Source: Spirodela intermedia (lineage: Eukaryota > Streptophyta > Magnoliopsida > Alismatales > Araceae). Taken from it: a stretch of DNA of 64,000 bases. The translations under genes were made by a program, and so were the position numbers. Under the pieces are notes generated by a model. It was not told the origin of the DNA and searched no databases. It saw nothing but the letters and a program-made list of their open reading frames with translations. This document shows, piece by piece, positions 50,759 through 62,986 of the stretch (the first letter of the stretch is position 1; each line of letters opens with the position of its first letter). The stretch covers positions 4,412,759-4,476,758 of the forward strand of contig LR746266.1 of NCBI GenBank assembly GCA_902729315.2, written 5' to 3'.

Positions 50759-53700
50759 TGATCTGGGTCGGGAGCAGAAACCAAGAGTGGGTGGGTGGTG
50801 GCGGCCGCCGTTGACGCGACGAATATAAATCGAGAGGGGAATCGAATCTCCGCCACAAGCTCTTCCCGCTCTCTACCGCTTTTGTGACGTGGAACGGGTG
50901 GGGGGCGGAGCGGCGGCGGAGCTCGGCTCGGTGGGGATGGCAGGTGGGGCCGCCGACGGCAGCCCATTTGTGGCCGTGCTTTTTCCAGGACGACGACTAA
51001 GCTTTCTCGTCGAAGCCCACGCAAAAGGTCCCTCCTTTGACTGTCTTCTTCCTCCCAGATGAGCGGCTCTCCCCGGCTCCAGCGCACTCCCGGGCTCCAG
51101 CGCAGCGGAGACTGCGGAGAAGAAGAGCTCCACATTTATGCATATCCATATTCATATCCGCATGGTACATATGAACAAAAAAACCCCACGAATGACGAAA
51201 TATGTTGGACATTTTAAATCTGCGCAAGGAGAAATCGTGAAAAAAAAACACGAATGTTTAGCCCTAAAACATGGATTTGCTGTAAAAATAATACGCCCTG
51301 ATGTTTCCCGGAAAATCACGGCCACGGAGAAATTATGCTGTGAAGAAAGGTGAATTTGTGACTCGTACCCGGTTCTAAAAATGGACGAGCCGATAGAAAT
51401 CCGCAGTGATTAAGAACCTTTGAGACAAACCCAGTTGGGATTCTATAATCCTGCTTGTTCCTGAACCATAGTTATGAAGAAAAGGATGCGAAATGTCGGT
51501 CATGGAGGTTGACTGATAGATACGCAGTTCTGGTTTGAGATGTCTCTCATAGTGTCACTGTGGCAATTGCAGATTCAATGGTGTTATATCCAACATGCAT
51601 TCTCTCCGAGCGACGGCAACAACCGGAAGTCGAGTGATTTCCTAGCAGGTCAAAGACAGCGGCCGAGTGTGGTTTTTCCCTTCAGTCAGAAATGTCATAA
51701 AACAGAGAGGGATCTGGAGGAATGGATCAAGCTACAATCCCATCAAGTTAGCAATGCCATCACCCAATAAAAAGATGCATATCTTCTCAAGGCCTGGTTG
51801 ATAAATAAAGAAAATGGAGCAAGATTTATGTCGGTATTTGACGGTAATTCCTGGAATTATGGAAATTTACGGCCGTAGAACAAGGAAATCCGATTGCATA
51901 TCACTCCACAAGGATGACCCAACATGTCAGAAGGCACAATCCCCCTTTTCCAACGGTACATCCAGTTTACTCAGAAATGAAATAGTCATGCATAAAGGAT
52001 TTCAGTGCATGAATTGGAGAAGATGGATGAACAAATTGATTTCAAAGAGGTATATCATAGGAACTGATTAATGAAGAAAAATGGTATCGGCTCTCCACAG
52101 GCTGATGAACATAATGCTAGTGGAAAATTGAGGGAAAATCAGCATTTCGCGTGTAATAAAATTACATGAAATTGCTCCAAAGATTATGTCAAATCTTTCA
52201 CCTTCCAAAAAGTTAAAAACTTCGAAAGATGAGATTCAACAAGTAACCAATTGATTCTGTCGGCTGGTAAAAATTTATCCATCGACCATCAAATCATTAT
52301 TTTTTGGGGGAGAAAGTTAATAATGATCTCATCACCTTCGCAATATTCATGGAAGACTTTCTGCATCGTCGAGTTAGATGTCAAGGTTCGGAACTGATCG
52401 CAAAGGTAGTTTGAATCCCACCTGGTAGGAACCACAAAAATTACATGATATTGATGGTAGGAAATACAAGCTGAGTATCCTGCTGATTTTGGGGGTATGA
52501 CATCAAATAAACAACTTTTAGGTTTCAGGGAGAATAAGCTGTTTTTTTGGGATATTTAACCAAAATAGATATTTTTGAAAAAACAAGCGTAAAAATCACT
52601 GGAAATAATGCTCTTCGGTAGGCAGAGGTTTTTGGAAAAGGGAAGCATTGCTCCATGGAGGTAGGTCACAATCTTCCTTCCGTTTTTCCTGGCCATTTAC
52701 AATCAGTATTGAATAGGAAAAATGCTTCCACCACCTCAATAAACGATATATAATTATTCCACTGGCTGCTTCAAAACATTTCCACATTCCCTGATAAATC
52801 ATGTGCCTTGGCAGAAGTCAACGGCAAACACTGACATTTACCCATCATTCCCAACCTCAGAGAATTAGAGAGTGCAATGATGCCAAGGCACATCAATTTT
52901 CTTCTTAGGATAAAACACTCCCAAATGCGTTAGATGAACACAGACACGGACTCTTAGCCGAACATCAAGTATAACGGCGCAAAAACATCACTTGGATGGA
53001 ACACTTAATTTACATCCAGTAAAGTGTTGACATCTTTCCTGAGCCCCCAGCATACATTTCACTGCGAATTATAGAAAAAAAAAAAAAGCTCTTCTAACAA
53101 AACTTCAGCCACGTTTCATCCAACAGAACTAAACTCCCATCCAGGGCCAGACCGCCTTCCCCGCAGTCTGATGTCGATTTCATAAACATGTATAACTCAG
53201 TTGGGTTTGGCTGTAAAGCAGGTAAGTAAGAGGAGTAGCACGTTGAGCCCCCGCAATCATGTGCCCAAGCATGTGTTTTTAGGATGTACGATGGCCGATG
53301 ACAGATCCACGATGGAAATAGACTGCAAACGACGGTAGCTTTTAGGCGCATATATGATCATTTGATCGGCTCGTAAGTGAACTGCGCGAGCAAATCACGT
53401 TTAAAAGAGAAAGATCACGACGCATTCCCTTCGTGGAACGAAAGGTTTTCACAAAATACCGGCGGATTTTAAAAATCATCGACGCTTCAGAGCACTGCGG
53501 GGTGGTAAGATCCATGAAACTTGTTTCTTCTTCGCGAGGAAGAAAGGAGGAGGAAAGAAGACGGATCGGCATGGATCGATTCACGAAAAAATATACACAG
53601 GTAATGAATGATGAGAAGGAGAACGAGGAGGGCAGCATGCCTGCATTGACCTTTTCCCACGCCGTGTCCTTTCCGTCGCAAGAGCCGAGACCGTTTGACT

Positions 53701-53900
53701 CCCGATCGCCGCCATCGTTGAGCCCTGGAGAACAGAAAATCTCGCGCTTCCTTGGCCTGGGCCCACGGGATCCAATGATGGGCCATTTGAGCGACCCGCC
53801 AACTCCCTGGATGGACGATCAGCAGTGACTGCGGAGACTGACACCGAGAACGGGCTTCAAAATCTTAGGTTCCTCATGTCAACGTTGGCCGAGGCTTCGA
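50759..53900. other. AlgH-like promoter, then 2.7 kb without recognisable genes
   Basis: 50759 to about 51130 is GC-rich and probably promoter/5'UTR of the AlgH-like gene. 51140-53420 is AT-rich with no coding signal. 53640-53830 is GC-rich and contains a TGGGCCCA palindrome of the TCP/site II type. Open frames there match no family I know. The right end should contain the receptor kinase 3'UTR. Confidence 0.45.
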
Positions 53901-56900
53901 TTAAACTGTACAAGCAAGAATGTCGTAGCCCCGGCCACCGCCGTCACGACCGGAGACGGCGAGGGAGATCTCCGGCGGCTTCCCCGGGGGAGACGGATGG
54001 ATGATGTCCAGCAGATCTTCCAGAACTTGCTTCATGTTGGGCCGCGCCTGAGGGGACTCATCGGTGCACCGCATCCCCAGGCCGAGAAGCTTCCCCATCG
54101 CCCACAGCCCCTCCGTCGGCGACCCGTCACCGGGGTCCATCCCCGGTAACCTCACCGGAACAACCACCGCCGCGCCCTGCCGGCCTTCGCGGCTTACCCG
54201 CCGCACCAACTCCACCAGGCACTCCTCGCCGCCGTCCAAGGCTCGCCGCCCAGTCGCCAGCTCCATCGCCAGCACGCCGAAGCTGTACACGTCCCCCTTC
54301 GTGGTGGCCTGCCACGTATGCCCGTACTCGGGGGCCACGTAACCCACCGTGCCCGCCACCACCGTGCTGACGTGGCTGTCCCCGGGGCGGACCACCCTGG
54401 CCAGGCCGAAGTCGGTCACCCTGGCGCGCCCGGCCCCGTCGAGCAGCACGTTGCTGGCCTTCACGTCCCGGTGAACCACCGCGGGGAAGCACTCGTGGTG
54501 AAGGAAGACCAGCGCCCTCGCCACGCCGGCCGCCACCGCGAGCCGCCTCTCCCAGCCGAGCCGCGCCCAGTCGGCGATCACGTCCTCCAGGCTGCCGCCC
54601 TGCATGTACTCGTAGACCAGCAGCTTCTGGGATCCGAGCAGGCACCACCCGAAGAGCGCCACCAGGTTGGGGTGGGGCCACCCGCCGGCGCCGCCGCGGC
54701 AGAGCACCTCCATCTCCGCTTGGAACTCCCGCTCCCCTTCCAGGCCCTGCCGCTGCAGCTTCTTCACCGCCACGGGGCGACCGTCGGGGAGCACCCCCCG
54801 GTACACCACTCCGAAGCCGCCTCGCCCGAGCACCATGTCGTCGGAGAAGCCGCGGGTCGCCGCCACTATGTCCAGGTAGGTGAAGGAGGCCGCCTTGTCC
54901 AGGCGGATCACCTTCGCGGCCTCGAAGGACATACCGGAGGTCGCCGTGGACGACGACGACGATGCCTCCACGTCGTGCCGACGTTTAGAGGAGGATGATC
55001 CCTCCCGGAGAAACGGATCGTCCGGCGGGGCCGCGTCGGACGAGGGCCGGCGGCCGACGACGCAGAAGGCGAGAAACAGGAATCCCGAGACGAAGAAGGC
55101 GACGGATATAGAGAAGAAGATCCAGAACGCCACCATCCGTCGCGAGAGTGCGGCGGCTCCTTTGTCCTGCTGCAAACTGGTGCCCGTTGGAGGGAAAGAC
55201 TGGTTCGTGTTTAGCCGCTTGATGAGAGGGTCGCCGAGGAAGGAGTTGTCGTCGAACGTGGACAGCTGCCCCATAGTGGGAATCACTCCGCCGAGGAGTG
55301 GGTTGAAGGAGACGTTGAACGTGTTCAGCTCCGAGAGGCCGTTCAAAGTCTGAGGAATTTCGCCGGAGAAGTTGTTCCGGGAGAGGTCCAAGCCCTGCAG
55401 GCACCTTATGTCGCCGACCGTCGGGGGGATTGGTCCCGAGAGGAGGTTTGTCGACACATTGAGCACGACCAGCGGGAGTTTTCCGATCTCGGCCGGCAGT
55501 CGACCAGAGAGCCTGTTGTGGTTGAGATGGATCAGACTGAGCCAGGTCATCTTTCCGATCTGAACGGGGATCTCGCCGGTGAATTTGTTTCCTGATAGCT
55601 GGATGTAGCCGGAGATGGTCAGAGTCCGTGAGGGCGACGACCGATTGAGGCATATTGGGATGATGCCGTGCCCCATCAGCAGATTGTCCCAGATGCGCCG
55701 GCAGTTTTTCCTATTCATGAGGGTGTACACGAAGCTGAACGGCGGATAGTCCACCGGCAGCCACCGCCTCATGGCGAGGCATTCGCCGGAGCTAGCGGAC
55801 AAACGGCTGTTCCTCCGGTTGAGCTCAAACGTTGCATTGGGGGAACTCCCCATCTCCGCGATGGATAGCGGGATCTCTCCAGAAAGCTGATTATTAGCGA
55901 GATTCAGCCATAGTAGGCTCCTGCAATTACCGATCTCCGGTGGTATCTGGCCGGACAGAGAGTTGTCGGCGAGCGTCAGCCAGAGCAGAGACGTCAGCTT
56001 CCCGACGGACGGGGGGATCGGACCGGACAGCATGTTGTGGGAGAGGTCCAGCGCTTGGAGGGTGGTCATGTTCCCGAAATCTGTCGGTATGACTCCGGAG
56101 AAATTATTGTACGCCAGTATGAGGAACTTGAGCTGTGGCATCTGGGTAATCTCGACCGGCAGTTGGCCGGAGAAGTTGTTGAAGCTGAGGTCCAATCTCA
56201 CGATGTTCTTCAGCTTCAGGATTCCGGACGACTCGATCCCTCGGCTGTAGTTATTACTGTGCAGAATGAGAAACTTCACCTGCGTGAAGCGCCCGAAGAT
56301 GTCTTGGACCTCCGGCCCAAAGTTGTTCTTGCTGATGTCGAGGGAGGCCAGCTTGGAGCAGTTGAGGAGCTGCTCTGGGATGAGGCGGTCGAAGTTGTTG
56401 TTGCCGAGGAACAGGTACTCCAACTCCGACAGAGATCCGATGCCCGAGGGTATCCTCCCACCGAATTCGTTCCCCCACAAGTTCAGATTAGTCAGATTCC
56501 TACAATTGGAGATGCTGTTGGGGAAGGTTCCGTAGAGATTATTCTGCGACAAATCTAGCAAGCTGAGGCTGCAATTCGAGGGGAAAGTGTCCGCCATGAC
56601 TTCGCCGGTGATCTTATTCCCCGACATGGAGAACTCCTGAAGATTAGAAAATCCCTGCCAAATATCTCCGTCGAACATGTTGGCACTGAGATCCAGGAAT
56701 TTCAACCTTGGGCATCGGTCAAAGAGGTCCCTTATCCCGCCGCGGAAGCGGTTAACGGAGATGTTGAAGACAACCAGATTAGTGCAGAATTCGGCGAAAT
56801 TCGACTGGATGCTGCCGTTGAGACGATTGAGAGTTACGTCCAACACCTCCAATCTGCTCAACCCGGAGAGATTCAGCGGTCCCTCGATGATGTTGTGGGA

Positions 56901-57416
56901 AAGGTTGAGGTATTTGAGGCGACGGCACTGGTTCAGACCGGTCGGGATGGCGCCGCATATGGTGTTTTTGGAGAGGTCCAGGCGGGAGAGCTCGGTGAGC
57001 TCGGAGAAACCGTCGAAGATTTTTCCGGAGATGCTGGATTCCGTGAGATTTACCTCGGTGACGCGTCCGTTGTGGCAGCTGATCCCCGTCCAGTTGCAGG
57101 GGGAGGGATCGGACGCATTCCATAGGGCATAGGGGCCTCTGTTGAATTGGTTTCCCTTCAGGAGGTACTCCCTGAGCCTGAGCAGAACCTCCTGATCCCT
57201 CTCCAGGGAGATACCGACCACGAGGTCCGGGACTGCAAATTTGGACGCCAGAAGAATTAATCACAGGCAGGGAAGATAGAGGGGAACTTAACCAGGAGAA
57301 ATAGATCATCAGATCGTTGCGCTACCTGGAACTAAGAACCAGCATATGATTAGGAAGAGACAGTTGCGGGGGAAGAACGTGCGTCTGTGCTGGTGCTCCG
57401 TTCCTCCGTCCGACAT
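53901..57416 (-). CDS. LRR receptor-like kinase, At1g74360 / NILR1 type
   Basis: Two minus-strand exons, 57416-57326 and 57232-53901, with a 93-bp intron, give 1140 aa. Exon 1 encodes the signal peptide (hydrophobic core CLFLIICWFLVP). Then come an LRR N-cap (PCNWTGISC), about 20 extracellular leucine-rich repeats, and an island region with conserved Cys (SSGECLAMRRWLP; NRKNCRRIWDNLL) before the last repeats, as in BRI1-like receptors. A membrane segment lies near 730-755 (MVAFWIFFSISVAFFVSGFL). The kinase domain begins near 825: GRGGFGVVYRG, VAVKKL, HRDVKASN near 950 and DFGLA near 970, so it is a complete RD kinase, probably active. Arabidopsis At1g74360 (NILR1) is a pattern receptor in nematode-induced immunity; orthology is inferred from the island sequence and length. 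Coding GC is very high in the kinase part. Confidence 0.93.
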
Positions 57417-57888
57417 GCTATTTCTTCCCTCATGACCCCTCACCGCCTCCGGATCAACAGAATAAAACCAAAAGCCAGAAACCCGCGCCCAGGGCCTCGC
57501 CCGTTTCCTCGGCCTCCTCGCTCCCTCCCTTAAACCGTGGCTGCTGCTTCAACCTTTTCTTATTGTCTACGGAGAAACCGCATACCGAAGGAGACGATGA
57601 TTCCGGCGCACGGTTCCCTTTCAAACGTCAACGGACAACGACGACTCGTGTTCCGGAACACGCCGAGAGGTGCTTCTCTCTTTCTCGCGCGATATATGCA
57701 CGGGGCTGCATTCTGTCCGAGAAAGATAATACTTCACATGATTAGCATTGAATTCCTCTACTCATTTTTCCATGAATCGTTCCACAGGAATCCTTCAGGA
57801 AAATGAGCGGAGGATTTAGTTCTCCGCAGGGACGGCTGATCTCCCCCAAATCCCGTTCCTGATGTGGCTTCTCCTGGTCAGCAACGCT

Positions 57889-57929
57889 GGAAGAAGAAGA
57901 AGAAGAAGAAGAAGAAGAAGAAGAAGAAG
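57889..57929. repeat. (GAA)n trinucleotide repeat
   Basis: About 13 GAA units upstream of the receptor kinase gene (CTT on its sense strand). Confidence 0.95.
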
Positions 57930-60061
57930 CAGTGACGCCGCCGCCCTTGTTGACTGATTCCTCGATCAAATCCCCCGCGCTCACTTCTTCGTCCCCGGTT
58001 TTGGGGAGGGCGGCTGATCGAGGAAGGAGAGAAGGACGACTGAGCAAGCAACCTCGTCCCCGCCTCTCCCCCCCCTCCCTTCCTCCTACTCCTCCTGGTC
58101 AGCGTTCTAGAAAGGGAAGAACCGACCTGAGCCGTTTGAACGACCGCCCAATTCGCCGTGTGGTGGAAAAAAATGGAATGATCCTGACGAAAATGCCCTA
58201 GTACAGAAAAAGAACTCGCAGAGGTGGACCAGCCCGCTTGGTGGTCGTAACGACCAGACGGGTACGCGTGGCGTCGGGGGGCTTCGGTCTTGACCGCGGC
58301 TATCTCCGATCGCGACTCCCTAAGACGCACGGCGCTCGGGATCACCGTCCACAGTCGAATAGACGGTTGATCGCGAACCAGATCAGATGTGATGGGCGTT
58401 GTCTCCCCGGACCGGGTCGGCCGTGGTCCACCAAATCTGTACGAACGCGTTCGGGATTCTCTGTGGACCCCACGCGCGAGAAATTTCCTCGACCTTCGTG
58501 GGCCCCACTAGAAAGATCTAAGATCTGATCGCCGGGGTGGTACTTTACATAATGGGCTTGAGGAAAGGGTCTTGTTGAAGCCTAATTCAGTTGGTAGTGT
58601 TTATCATCCGGATAATCCTCATTCAATGTGATTAATATTTATCGATCACTATATTCTGTGCATGATTATTCACCATATTTTTTAAAAAATAAATTTACGT
58701 AACAAAAAAGAAACCACTCACTTTTGCCCGTCACAGATAAATAGGAGCTTTGCTATAAAGCTTGTAGCATTTAATGCAATTATAATAATAATAATTCATT
58801 TAATACACTTTCTTGTCGATGTGTCTTCTTGACCATTTAAGCCTCTAATTTTCCACAAAGACAAGAACAACCCGCTATAGTGTTTTATTTATTTATTTAT
58901 TATCATTATTAATTATGATTTAGTAGCTTATCTTCTCCAGGCCATGATTTTCTACCTCAAATCAGCTAGGAAGGTCGTGCTTAATGAATGAAATTTTATG
59001 CAAGGTTGTAGTATCTTCAAAATTCCTCGTAACTATAGGTGCAATAGTTAGTTAAATTTATTATTAGCATCAATGGTTGTATAACTAGCCATCCCTTGTT
59101 AGTCCTACGAGTGGATGGTTGCAACAGAAAATAATGCAAGATTTATTACCAAAAATAAATTGCAAATTTCTATATCGAGTAATAAAGTCAACTACAATCA
59201 TTCTCGTCGTCCTACATCATGTAAATACTGCGTATGGTCATTTTGCGTGGATCTTGAGTTGATAAAGCATAGTTGTCACATGCGAGCTATTCAAAACCAA
59301 TGGTTATGATAGGTTGACTACGTTGTTGTGGGCAATTGAGTCGTCATTTGACTTTTTCTTTTGACTCTTTCGTTAGAAAAAAAAGAGGAACAAATGGCAC
59401 AATACATTGACTCGAGTAAAAAACTTTTCAAGTGATTTCCAAAACTCTCTTAGTTGACCTCGATATTTTTCACAAATAAGTATATTTTTTCATTTTAGTT
59501 TAAAATAAAAGATTAACTTGTATTTCATAATATTTTATGTAAAATAATAATTTAACACATATTTTTCTTCATACAGTTGAATAGATCTCTCCGAAGAACG
59601 TGCATTGTAGAATTTCTAACGCTCATTTGAGGACACGTGTAATTCATGAGATAATGTCGCCGACAGTTGACTCGCACCAACTTGGTCTTTGGTAAGACGA
59701 CGATCTTCATCGTTCTTATCGCCTGGTTGTTTATAGCAAAACCAACTTTCGATCGTCTCACGTGGTGCACGGTGAAGATGGTGACACGTAGCTCTTTAAA
59801 TTTTTTTGGATATCATTTAAACAATCACGTGGTATTTTTTGTAACCACGATGCAAATTTAGAGAGTTATTGGATTTAATGAAATAGTGAGATTTTCTGAG
59901 GGGCTATATTGTCAGGGAAAATCCCAGAAAGTTGCCGGGGGGAGGACGGTGGGAGGGGGGTTAGTACCCACCCACCCTTCTCTTTCCCATCATCCCCACC
60001 CCCACCTGCCGGAGTGGCGACAGTCTCTGTTTTGGCCGCGTCCCCACGCCTCAGGTCTCTC

Positions 60062-60092
60062 CCTCGTCCTCGTCCTCGTCCTTGTCCTCGTG
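60062..60092. repeat. CGTCCT hexamer repeat in chorismate mutase 5' region
   Basis: Four to five units of CGTCCT/TGTCCT lie about 140 bp before the ATG. Confidence 0.8.
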
Positions 60093-60227
60093 TTATAAGA
60101 TGGCTACTCACTTTCCTTCCTCGTCCGTCTTGATCGCCATCACACGCTTACTCTCTCCTTGGGTGCTTTCCCTTCTCACCTACCTTCCTTCCGGGTCTCC
60201 TGTGCGTTCCGCCTGGTCCTTGCCACA

Positions 60228-62986
60228 ATGGAGGGGATGCTCCTCAAGGTCTCCCCCTGCGTGCCGGCGGGCCGTCTTCTCAGACAACGCGTCGTCACTG
60301 GCGGCTACAGCCCGAAGCTCCCGCGAACGCTCGTTGTCTCTACTGCGGCACAGGGGAAGATCCAGTCGGCCCAGAACCCTGCTCGTTGTCGTGCTGGGTA
60401 TATTTCACTCCTTCGCCCAAAGTCGCCTGTCTGTGTTCGCTGGCTGTTTCGACGAACTAGTTTTGAATGTTTTTTTACCGCTCCACCTATTTTTTTTTCT
60501 CCACGGATTGTTCTTCTTTGCGGTTTATACGCAGGATTCCTCTGACAGAGCCATCTTTCACGACTCCCCGTCGTTGAATTTTTGTGGGTGCCTATGAATT
60601 TTCTTCAAGCGCCGATGCTTTCTGATATTTCGAACAGGGCCTCGGTGTCGGTAACGTGGCGCTCCGTTATCAATTTCGTTTTAGCTATCGCCATTGATGA
60701 AGCTTTCTTTAAACCTTTCTCTGTGCCGGGGGCGATCGGCAGCTCTTGCTTCGCCCAGATCTCGGCCTCACTATTTGGGGAAGGTGCCATCGAGTTTTCT
60801 CGAAGAGAAGAATCGGGGGAGGCCTGGTAATTCTCAGGTTCGTCGCCGTTGCTCTTCGCGCTGTGAGTCTGACTGCAATATTGCAGTCCTCAGAAATTAA
60901 TGTCCTAAAATAGAATGTTTTAAGTTGATTTGATCATGCATGAATGGAAGAATTAAACATTATCTCGTTTCAGGCGTGATTTCTGTTCCAGACATCTGTC
61001 ATTGTACATCCGAAGATGCTTGCTTGCTGAAATCTCATCTTCGCCTGGCATTTCAGCTGAAAATTTATTTGTATATATATATATATATCTATCATGCAAC
61101 TCATCCGATCGAAATTCTTATCGCTGTTTGAGAAGCGCCATGCTGATACTTACTGATCCTAAGAGTTCTCCCCTGCTTATAGACTGGCGAACAGAAGAGT
61201 GGATGAGAGCCACGGATTGACTCTCGATGGCATCAGACACTCTCTGATTCGGCAAGAAGATAGCATAATATTCAGTCTCTTGGAAAGGGCTCAGTATGCT
61301 TATAATCCCGACACATATGACCCGGATGCGTTCGGCATGGATGGTTTCCACTGTTCCTTGATCGAGTTCATGCTTCATAAGACCGAGAGGCTTCATTCTC
61401 TGGTAGATCTCCGTTTCAGAGTAAATTAGGGTCAATTGGTGTTGGAAAAATCCTCTCTTTTCTGGGCTAATACTTGCTTTGTTCAACTCAGGTTGGTAGA
61501 TATAATAGCCCGGATGAGCATCCCTTCTTCAAGGAAGATCTGCCCGAGCCCATCTTGCCACCTATTCAGTATCCAAATGTAAATTTCTTGTGAAGGAAGA
61601 CCAGTGGAGCATTGAATGTTCTTCCCTCGCATGATGCCAACGATATTCATGAACTATATTGGAAAAAATATGAACTATATTAGAGATTACAAGGGTATCA
61701 ACTATATTTTTAGGAACCCAGTCACGGATATGTATTTCTTGGCGTATAACATTATTGGACAATTAATGCACTGGGTTCGTGAAACTAGAGTTGATGATCA
61801 ATAAGGTCTTAAACATAATTTAATTTAATTTTTTAATATTGAGCTTTTCATGTTTCTTTATATTATCTGTTAATCGACCATACATTATTAATACATTTAT
61901 TTAGTTAAACAATACATTAACAGAAAAAAATGATTTTAGTTGATATCTTATTTTCAATTAAACTCTGATTCATACCCTTTTTTCTTTATACTGAACTAGA
62001 GTTGATGATCAATAAGGTCTTAAAAATAATTTTATTTTATTTTTAATATTGTGGTTTTCATGTTTCGTTATATTATCTGTTAATTGACAATGCATTATTA
62101 ATAAAATTATTTAGTTAAACAAGACATTACCAGAAAAAAATATTTTAATTGATATATATTTTTCAATTAAACTCTGATTCATACCCTTTTTTCTGTCTTC
62201 TTCCTTCAAACTGACTGACCTTGCATTCGTGACGATGGAACCAGGTTCTGCATCCGATTGCTGATTCCATAAACATAAACAGGAAGATCTGGGACATGTA
62301 CTTCACGGACCTTCTCCCCAGATTTGCCAAAAAGGGGAGTGATGGTAATTGCGGGTCCAGCGCTGTTTGTGACACTATCTGCTTGCAGGTGAGCATTTCT
62401 TATTTTAGCATGAACCCTATGATTTTTTATTTTTTTATTTTTTTATTTTTTTATTTTTTTATTTTTTTATTTTGTGTGGATTTTTCTGCCCAGATCATCT
62501 GAAAGTTCCTAATATGGGTACAAAAAAGTTTAGTTTTTTCCTGAAATAGTCAGAATCTAACGGCAGCTTTCTGATGAAGGCGCTTTCCAAGAGGATCCAC
62601 TATGGAAAGTTCGTCGCAGAAGCTAAGTTCCAGGCCACCCCGGACACCTACGTAGCTGCGATCAGAGCCCAGGTAACCACCGCCGCCGACATTTGACTTT
62701 GAGATCACGACCCCATTCAATATGGTTTTGACGCCAGATTCGGCTCATCTTGCAGGATAGGGACCGGATAATGCGTCTGCTGACGTATGAAATTGTTGAG
62801 TCCAAGGTCAAAGAGAGGGTGGAGACGAAGGCGAAAATCTATGGCCAGGAGATCCATGAGGAGGGCGACTGTAAGCCCCCGGTGTACAAGATTAAGGCAG
62901 GATTGGTGGCCGATCTCTATGGAGACTGGATAATGCCGTTGACCAAGGAGGTCCAGGTGGAGTACCTGCTGAGGAGACTAGACTGA
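60228..62986 (+). CDS. chorismate mutase, plastid form
   Basis: Six exons: 60228-60397, 61195-61402, 61492-61578, 62245-62388, 62580-62672, 62756-62986, giving 310 aa. It converts chorismate to prephenate, the committed step to Phe and Tyr. Exon 1 encodes a plastid transit peptide (MEGMLLKVSPCVPAG) and joins in phase to RVDESHGLTLDGIRHSLIRQ. The AroQ-type helical core follows: QEDSIIFSLLERAQYAYN; SPDEHPFFKEDLPEPILPP; KIWDMYFTDLLPRFAKKG; ALSKRIHYGKFVAEAKFQA; IYGQEI; and the C-terminus YGDWIMPLTKEVQVEYLLRR-LD. An in-frame ATG at 60159 could add 23 residues but looks unconserved. At the likely effector-binding region the segments read GFHCSLIEFM and GNCGSSAVCD; I recall GFNGSLVEYM and GNYGSTAVCD in Arabidopsis CM1. 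Intron 3 carries a tandem duplication. Confidence 0.93.
61070..61089. repeat. short (TA)n run in chorismate mutase intron 1
   Basis: About nine TA units inside the first intron. Confidence 0.8.
61783..62204. repeat. tandem duplication (about 210 bp x 2) in chorismate mutase intron 3
   Basis: AACTAGAGTTGATGATCAAT begins both copies, at 61783 and 61994. The copies stay closely similar through to CTCTGATTCATACCCTTTTT at their ends, with a few substitutions and one small indel. Confidence 0.9.
62421..62473. repeat. (ATTTTTTT)n minisatellite in chorismate mutase intron 4
   Basis: About six near-perfect octamer units of one A followed by seven T lie 33 bp past the donor site. Confidence 0.9.

Larger units (their letters stand above)
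57417..60227. other. divergent intergenic region (receptor kinase and chorismate mutase promoters)
   Basis: The left end is the receptor kinase promoter. A (GAA)n repeat lies at 57889-57929. 58530-59880 is AT-rich with no coding signal. 59930-60227 turns GC-rich, with a (CGTCCT)n hexamer stretch near 60062-60092, and should contain the chorismate mutase promoter and 5'UTR. Confidence 0.5.

Noticed and set aside
53433-53828. 131-codon plus-strand open frame
   Set aside because: No family resemblance and no clear promoter or splice context; reported only as a GC-rich block near its right end.
54318-54998. 226-codon plus-strand open frame
   Set aside because: It is antisense to the receptor kinase catalytic domain.
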